Of a stretch of DNA of 64,000 nucleotides, positions 60,136 through 64,000 are shown piece after piece. The notes beneath the pieces are model-generated. The model made no database searches. It was not told the DNA's origin and saw only the letters and a list, made by a program, of their open reading frames with translations. This DNA comes from an uncultured Chitinophagaceae bacterium. GTDB lineage: Bacteria; Bacteroidota; Bacteroidia; Chitinophagales; Chitinophagaceae. A program made the position numbers and the translations under genes. The DNA is taken from positions 26,554 to 90,553 of the forward strand of contig CALCEA010000164.1 of the NCBI GenBank assembly GCA_937900675.1. The letters run 5' to 3'. Position 1 is the first letter of the stretch, and each line of letters begins with the position of its first letter.

Positions 60136-61914
60136 ATGAAAAAATATAACTTAAAACATATAATCCCAGTGGCGCTTTCTTCTCTGGTGATCTTATATGC
60201 TTGTAATAAATCTTACTTGGAAGTACCAGCGGCTGGCGCATTAAGCCAGGACGTATTGGCTAACAAAGTAGGGGTTGAAGCCCTATTAGTAGGTGCTTAT
60301 TCATTATTAGATGGTGAGGGTAGCTCTGCAGGTACTGGTAACGGTCCTTGGGCAACTTCTTCTAGTAACTGGGTATATGGTTCAGTTGCGGGTGGTGACG
60401 CTCACAAAGGTTCTGACCCAGGTGACCAAAACTTGATCACACCAATTGAAAAATGGAGTGCTACAGCTTCTAATGGTTATTTAGACCAATTATGGCAACA
60501 ACGCTATGATGGTGTTCAAAGAGCTAACGAAACAATGAGAGTAATGAAATTAGCAAAAGATATTTCTGCTGCTGATGTTACTCGTATCACTGCTGAAGCT
60601 AGATTCTTACGCGGACACTACCATTTTGATTTAGCAAAATTCTTCGGTAATATTCCTTATATCGATGAAACTATCACTTATGCTGCTGGTAACTATATGG
60701 TTGCTAATGCTGGTGTTGCAGCTGCTTTAGCTAAAATTGAAGCAGACTTCAAATATGCGTATGATAATTTACCAGAAACATCTTCAACAGGTGTTGGTCG
60801 TGCTAACAAGTGGGCTGCAGCTGCATACTTAGGTAAAGTATATATGTTCGAAAAGAAATATGCTGAAGCAAAAGCTATTTTAACTTCTGTAATTACTTCT
60901 GGTAAAACAAACAATGGAGTTAAATATGCTTTGGTTCCTAAGTTTGGTGATGTATTTGATATTTCTAAGAAAAATAGTTCTGAGCATGTATTCTCAGTTC
61001 AGATGACTGTAAATGATGGTACTGGAGCTGCTAACGCAAACTCTGGTGACGCCTTAAACTTCCCTTATGGTGGTGAAACAGGATGTTGCGGATTCTTCCA
61101 ACCTTCATTCTCTTTAGCAAATGCTTTCAAAGTAGATGCTAACGGGTTACCATTCTTAGATGAGTCTTACAATGATGTTCCTTTAAAAACTGATATGGGT
61201 ATTGCTGCTGATAAGGACTTTACTCCAGATTCAGTTACTCCAATGGATCCTCGTGTTGACTGGACTATTGGTCGTCGTGGTGTACCTTATTTAGACTGGG
61301 GAATTATGCCAGGTTCTACTTGGGTGCGTGACCAAGCTTCTGCTGGTCCTTACGAGCCATTAAAGCATTTGTTCCGTAAGTCTCAAATCGGTGTATTCAC
61401 TGATGGATCTTCTTGGACAAATGGTTTCACAGCAAATAACTATCCTTTGATTCGTTTTTCAGATGTATTATTATTGGCTGCTGAAGCTGAAATTGAAACA
61501 GGTGGTTTAGAAAAAGCAAGAGAGTATGTAAACTTAGTTCGTACTCGTGCTGCTAACCCAGCTGGATTTGTAGGACCTACAAACAATGCTGGTAAAGCTT
61601 CTCCAACTAACTACAAAATCGGTACTTATACAGCTGCTTGGACAGATGCTGCTACAGCAAGAAAAGCGGTTCGTTTTGAGCGTAAATTGGAGTTAGCTAT
61701 GGAAGGTCATCGTTTCTCTGACTTAACTCGTTGGGGTATTGGTGATGTAGAATTGAATGCTTATGCTAAGAGTGAATTGAAGCAAGGTTATTCTACAATG
61801 GCTGGTGCTGTTTACACTAAAGGTAAATCTGAGTACTTACCTTTACCACAAAACCAAATTGACAAAATGCAGAAGGATGGTAAGTCTGTGTTGACTCAAA
61901 ACCCTGGTTACTAG
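60136..61914 (+). CDS. susD: SusD/RagB-family nutrient-binding lipoprotein
   Basis: 592 aa from the ATG at 60136; a TTG at 60118 is less likely. Lipobox LYAC with Cys23. SusD motifs include RFLRGHYHFDLAKFFGNIPY, AYLGKVYMFEKKYAEAKAIL (TPR-like), NYPLIRFSDVLLLAAEAEIE and the C-terminal VRFERKLELAMEGHRFSDLT. It caps the SusC barrel and binds the ligand. Starts 27 nt after susC. A strong terminator follows, so susCD is a two-gene unit, and codon use resembles that of susC. Confidence 0.95.
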   Translation: MKKYNLKHIIPVALSSLVILYACNKSYLEVPAAGALSQDVLANKVGVEALLVGAYSLLDGEGSSAGTGNGPWATSSSNWVYGSVAGGDAHKGSDPGDQNLITPIEKWSATASNGYLDQLWQQRYDGVQRANETMRVMKLAKDISAADVTRITAEARFLRGHYHFDLAKFFGNIPYIDETITYAAGNYMVANAGVAAALAKIEADFKYAYDNLPETSSTGVGRANKWAAAAYLGKVYMFEKKYAEAKAILTSVITSGKTNNGVKYALVPKFGDVFDISKKNSSEHVFSVQMTVNDGTGAANANSGDALNFPYGGETGCCGFFQPSFSLANAFKVDANGLPFLDESYNDVPLKTDMGIAADKDFTPDSVTPMDPRVDWTIGRRGVPYLDWGIMPGSTWVRDQASAGPYEPLKHLFRKSQIGVFTDGSSWTNGFTANNYPLIRFSDVLLLAAEAEIETGGLEKAREYVNLVRTRAANPAGFVGPTNNAGKASPTNYKIGTYTAAWTDAATARKAVRFERKLELAMEGHRFSDLTRWGIGDVELNAYAKSELKQGYSTMAGAVYTKGKSEYLPLPQNQIDKMQKDGKSVLTQNPGY

Positions 61915-61939
61915 TTTTAATTTTTAGAACTAAATATAG

Positions 61940-61970
61940 AGCGCCCCGATTCATCGGGGCGCTTTTTTTT
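61940..61970 (+). terminator. Terminator after susD
   Basis: AGCGCCCCGAT/ATCGGGGCGCT, an 11-bp GC-rich stem with 2-nt spacer, then T8. Separates susCD from the CRTAC1-type gene. Confidence 0.92.
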
Positions 61971-62017
61971 GCGCCTCATTTTATGTATCTTTAAGAACCT
62001 TGTAAGAACTAAAATTG

Positions 62018-64000
62018 ATGCTGTTTATGAACCTGCGTGTAATTAGCTTAAGTGTAGTCATTGTTTTATTTGCAACCTCTTGTGATCGTCAAAAACCTTT
62101 ATTTGAATTAGTACCTTCTGAAACTTCAGGAGTGGTTTTTAATAATGTCATTAAAGAATCAGACACTTTAAATGTATTAGATGTTTCCAATGTTTATAAT
62201 GGAGGTGGAGTAGGTATTGGTGATTTTAATCATGATGGTTTACAGGATATTTATTTTAGTGGTAATAAAGTGGCTAATCAATTATACTTAAATAAAGGTC
62301 AATTTAAATTTGAAGAAGTAGCAGCCAAAGCAGGAGTTACTGGAGAGGGTAAATGGTGTAGAGGTGTTTCAGTTGTAGATATCAACAATGATGGTAAATC
62401 TGATATTTATGTGAGTGCTACTTTAGATACCAATGCCAATAAGCGCGCTAATCTATTATATGTAAATCAAGGCAACGATGCAAATGGGATTCCGATGTTT
62501 AAAGAAATGGCTGCAGCTTATGGTATAGCTGATACAAGCTATTCAACAATGGCTAATTTCTTTGATTATGACAATGATGGAGACTTGGATATGTTCTTGG
62601 TAGTGAATGAAATTAAAGATCCACATATACCCAATGTGTATCATCCAAAAAATCAATTGCCAGAATATTATAGTAGCTCAAGATTATATCAAAACAATTG
62701 GAATGAAGAATTAAAGCATCCTGTTTTTACTGATGTTACAGCGAAAGCAGGTATGATCAGAGATGGATTTGGGCATAGCGTGGTGGTGACAGATATCAAC
62801 AAAGATGGATGGAAAGATATTTATGTGACTAACGATTATTTACCGAATGATTATATGTGGATCAATAATCATGACGGAACTTTCACTGATCAATTAGATA
62901 CTTATTTCAAACATAGTTCCGTGAATTCTATGGGAACAGATATGGGAGATATCAATAACGATGGACTAATGGATTTTATCACTTTAGATATGAATCCAAG
63001 AGATAACTACCGTAAAAAGATGATGATGAATCCCAATAGTTATCAAACCTTTCAAAACAATGATTTATACGGATACAATTATCAATATGTAAGAAACACT
63101 TTACAAGTGAATCAAGGTCCAAGAGTTTTACAAAACGATAGTATTGGTGCACCTATATTTTCAGAAATTGCATTTTTGTCTGGAATAGCAGAAACAGATT
63201 GGAGTTGGACGCCTTTATTAATGGATGCTGACAATGATGGACACAGAGATTTATTTGTTACCAATGGGTTTCCTAAAGATGTAACTGATCATGATTTTAT
63301 CATGTACCGTAACAAGGCATACAGTTTTGTAACAAAAACTGAAATGTTACAACAAATTCCAGAAGTCAAATTGCATAATTATATTTTTAAGAACAATGCT
63401 GATTTAAGTTTTTCTGATCAATCAGAGAAATGGGGATTTGAACAAGCTAGTTTTTCTAATGGGGCTGTGTATGCAGATTTAGATAATGATGGAGATTTGG
63501 ATATTGTAATTAATAATATCAACGATGTAGCAAGTATCTATCAAAATAAGCAAAGAGAAATAGCACCAGAGAAAAGTAATTATTTAACAATCAACTTAAA
63601 AGGGGATGCTCAAAATTTAGCGGGTATCGGTGCTGAGCTTGCTATATTTTATAATAATGGAGCGAAACAAATTGCTGAACAAAGTCCTTTTAGAGGTTAT
63701 TTGTCTAGCGTACAAAATAGTGTACACTTTGGTTTAGGTAATACAACAAAGGTAGATTCTATCAAAATTACCTGGCCCAATGGATATACACAGGTACTTG
63801 GAGCAACAAAAGCCAACCAATCTATTGTATTGGATATAATAAATGCAAAACAAACTAGTGTATTACCTGCCATGATGTTTGCGAGTCAATCTTTATTTAA
63901 AGAAGTGACTAGTGCTCTAGGAATCAAATATGTGCATACTCAAAGAGACTTTGTTGATTTTAATATCCAAAAATTATTGCCGCATAAATTCTCTGAATAC
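62018..64000 (+). CDS. CRTAC1/ASPIC-type FG-GAP lipoprotein, 3' partial
   Basis: The frame is open from an ATG at 62018 (alternative 62027) to the right edge: 661 codons with no stop. Lipobox FATSC gives a lipidated Cys at residue 22. At least seven Asp-rich calcium-binding loops of FG-GAP/VCBS type are visible, e.g. DFNHDGLQD, DINNDGKSD, DYDNDGDLD, DINKDGWKD, DADNDGHRD and DLDNDGDLD. An ASPIC/UnbV-like segment follows (SVHFGLGNTTKVDSIKITWP). A further repeat begins near the edge, ending LLPHKFSEY. Such proteins often sit downstream of SusCD in Bacteroidota; function unknown, probably surface-exposed. Members often exceed 1000 aa. Confidence 0.88.
   Translation, partial: MLFMNLRVISLSVVIVLFATSCDRQKPLFELVPSETSGVVFNNVIKESDTLNVLDVSNVYNGGGVGIGDFNHDGLQDIYFSGNKVANQLYLNKGQFKFEEVAAKAGVTGEGKWCRGVSVVDINNDGKSDIYVSATLDTNANKRANLLYVNQGNDANGIPMFKEMAAAYGIADTSYSTMANFFDYDNDGDLDMFLVVNEIKDPHIPNVYHPKNQLPEYYSSSRLYQNNWNEELKHPVFTDVTAKAGMIRDGFGHSVVVTDINKDGWKDIYVTNDYLPNDYMWINNHDGTFTDQLDTYFKHSSVNSMGTDMGDINNDGLMDFITLDMNPRDNYRKKMMMNPNSYQTFQNNDLYGYNYQYVRNTLQVNQGPRVLQNDSIGAPIFSEIAFLSGIAETDWSWTPLLMDADNDGHRDLFVTNGFPKDVTDHDFIMYRNKAYSFVTKTEMLQQIPEVKLHNYIFKNNADLSFSDQSEKWGFEQASFSNGAVYADLDNDGDLDIVINNINDVASIYQNKQREIAPEKSNYLTINLKGDAQNLAGIGAELAIFYNNGAKQIAEQSPFRGYLSSVQNSVHFGLGNTTKVDSIKITWPNGYTQVLGATKANQSIVLDIINAKQTSVLPAMMFASQSLFKEVTSALGIKYVHTQRDFVDFNIQKLLPHKFSEY

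Noticed and set aside
56878..64000. Polysaccharide utilisation locus
   Set aside because: SusC and SusD are present, but no glycoside hydrolase, lyase, sulfatase or SusR/HTCS regulator is in the window, so a glycan substrate cannot be claimed.
1..64000. Mobile elements, integrons, prophage or defence islands
   Set aside because: No transposase, integrase, recombinase, restriction or toxin-antitoxin gene and no long terminal repeats; gene content is housekeeping throughout.

Overview
The window is a compact, AT-rich stretch of a Bacteroidota chromosome, most likely family Chitinophagaceae. The family is inferred from overall protein character, not from a database match. Supporting signs are the Bacteroidota promoter signature (TTTG, about 19 nt, TAnnTTTG), the near absence of Shine-Dalgarno sequences, a SusC/SusD pair, a DUF4835/PorD-type protein, Rpb6-like omega and PxpABC. 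I see no rRNA, tRNA, insertion sequence, prophage, CRISPR array or integron. No stretch longer than 300 bases lacks a gene; the longest are 7785-8054, 8361-8609, 23585-23806 and 56660-56877, and all carry regulatory signals.

Layout. 1-4476: a TPR protein cut by the left edge, a phosphosulfolactate synthase coupled to aroE, a reverse-strand unknown gene plus rdgB, and ilvE. 4557-7882: rpsL-rpsG-fusA with its own promoters and terminators. 7993-19515: the S10-spc ribosomal operon from rpsJ to secY in canonical order. An unusual 249-nt structured spacer separates rpsJ from rplC, and hairpins recur in the longer spacers. 19540-26870: map, a BaiN-type flavoprotein, rpsA with tandem terminators, bamD-rpoZ, a PorD-type protein, a small lipoprotein and a peroxiredoxin. 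The usual infA-rpmJ-rpsM-rpsK-rpsD-rpoA-rplQ block does not follow map. 26869-53203: housekeeping genes in short operons (rlmI, grpE-dnaJ, hpt, a GH73/LysM protein, an O-methyltransferase, a symporter, a LOG protein, a glycolate-oxidase-type flavoprotein, a deoxynucleoside kinase, trpS, recG, pepP, pssA-purS-rsmI, an M1 peptidase, rsmG and a glycosyltransferase, tgt-lptF, gltA, a TonB-type barrel). 53216-56659: a reverse-strand 5-oxoprolinase operon pxpB-pxpC-pxpA plus an NRAMP-type transporter. 56707-64000: a dense operator-like region, susC, susD, and a CRTAC1/ASPIC-type lipoprotein that runs off the right edge.

How it works together. The left third is the translation core. The rpsL and rpsJ promoters share a 15-nt identical segment, and the rpsL, fusA and rpsA promoters have GC-rich bases just after the -7 box, which suggests coordinated growth-rate control. 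The right end pairs cytoplasmic 5-oxoproline hydrolysis with an outer-membrane SusCD importer, divergently expressed from one 218-nt intergenic region full of TGTAC-type inverted repeats.

The best candidates for something undescribed are the rpsJ-rplC leader-like RNA, the repeat-rich pxp/sus intergenic region, a tRNA-guanine transglycosylase lacking all four zinc ligands, and -7 boxes 4 nt from the start codon in three genes, which suggests leaderless transcripts.
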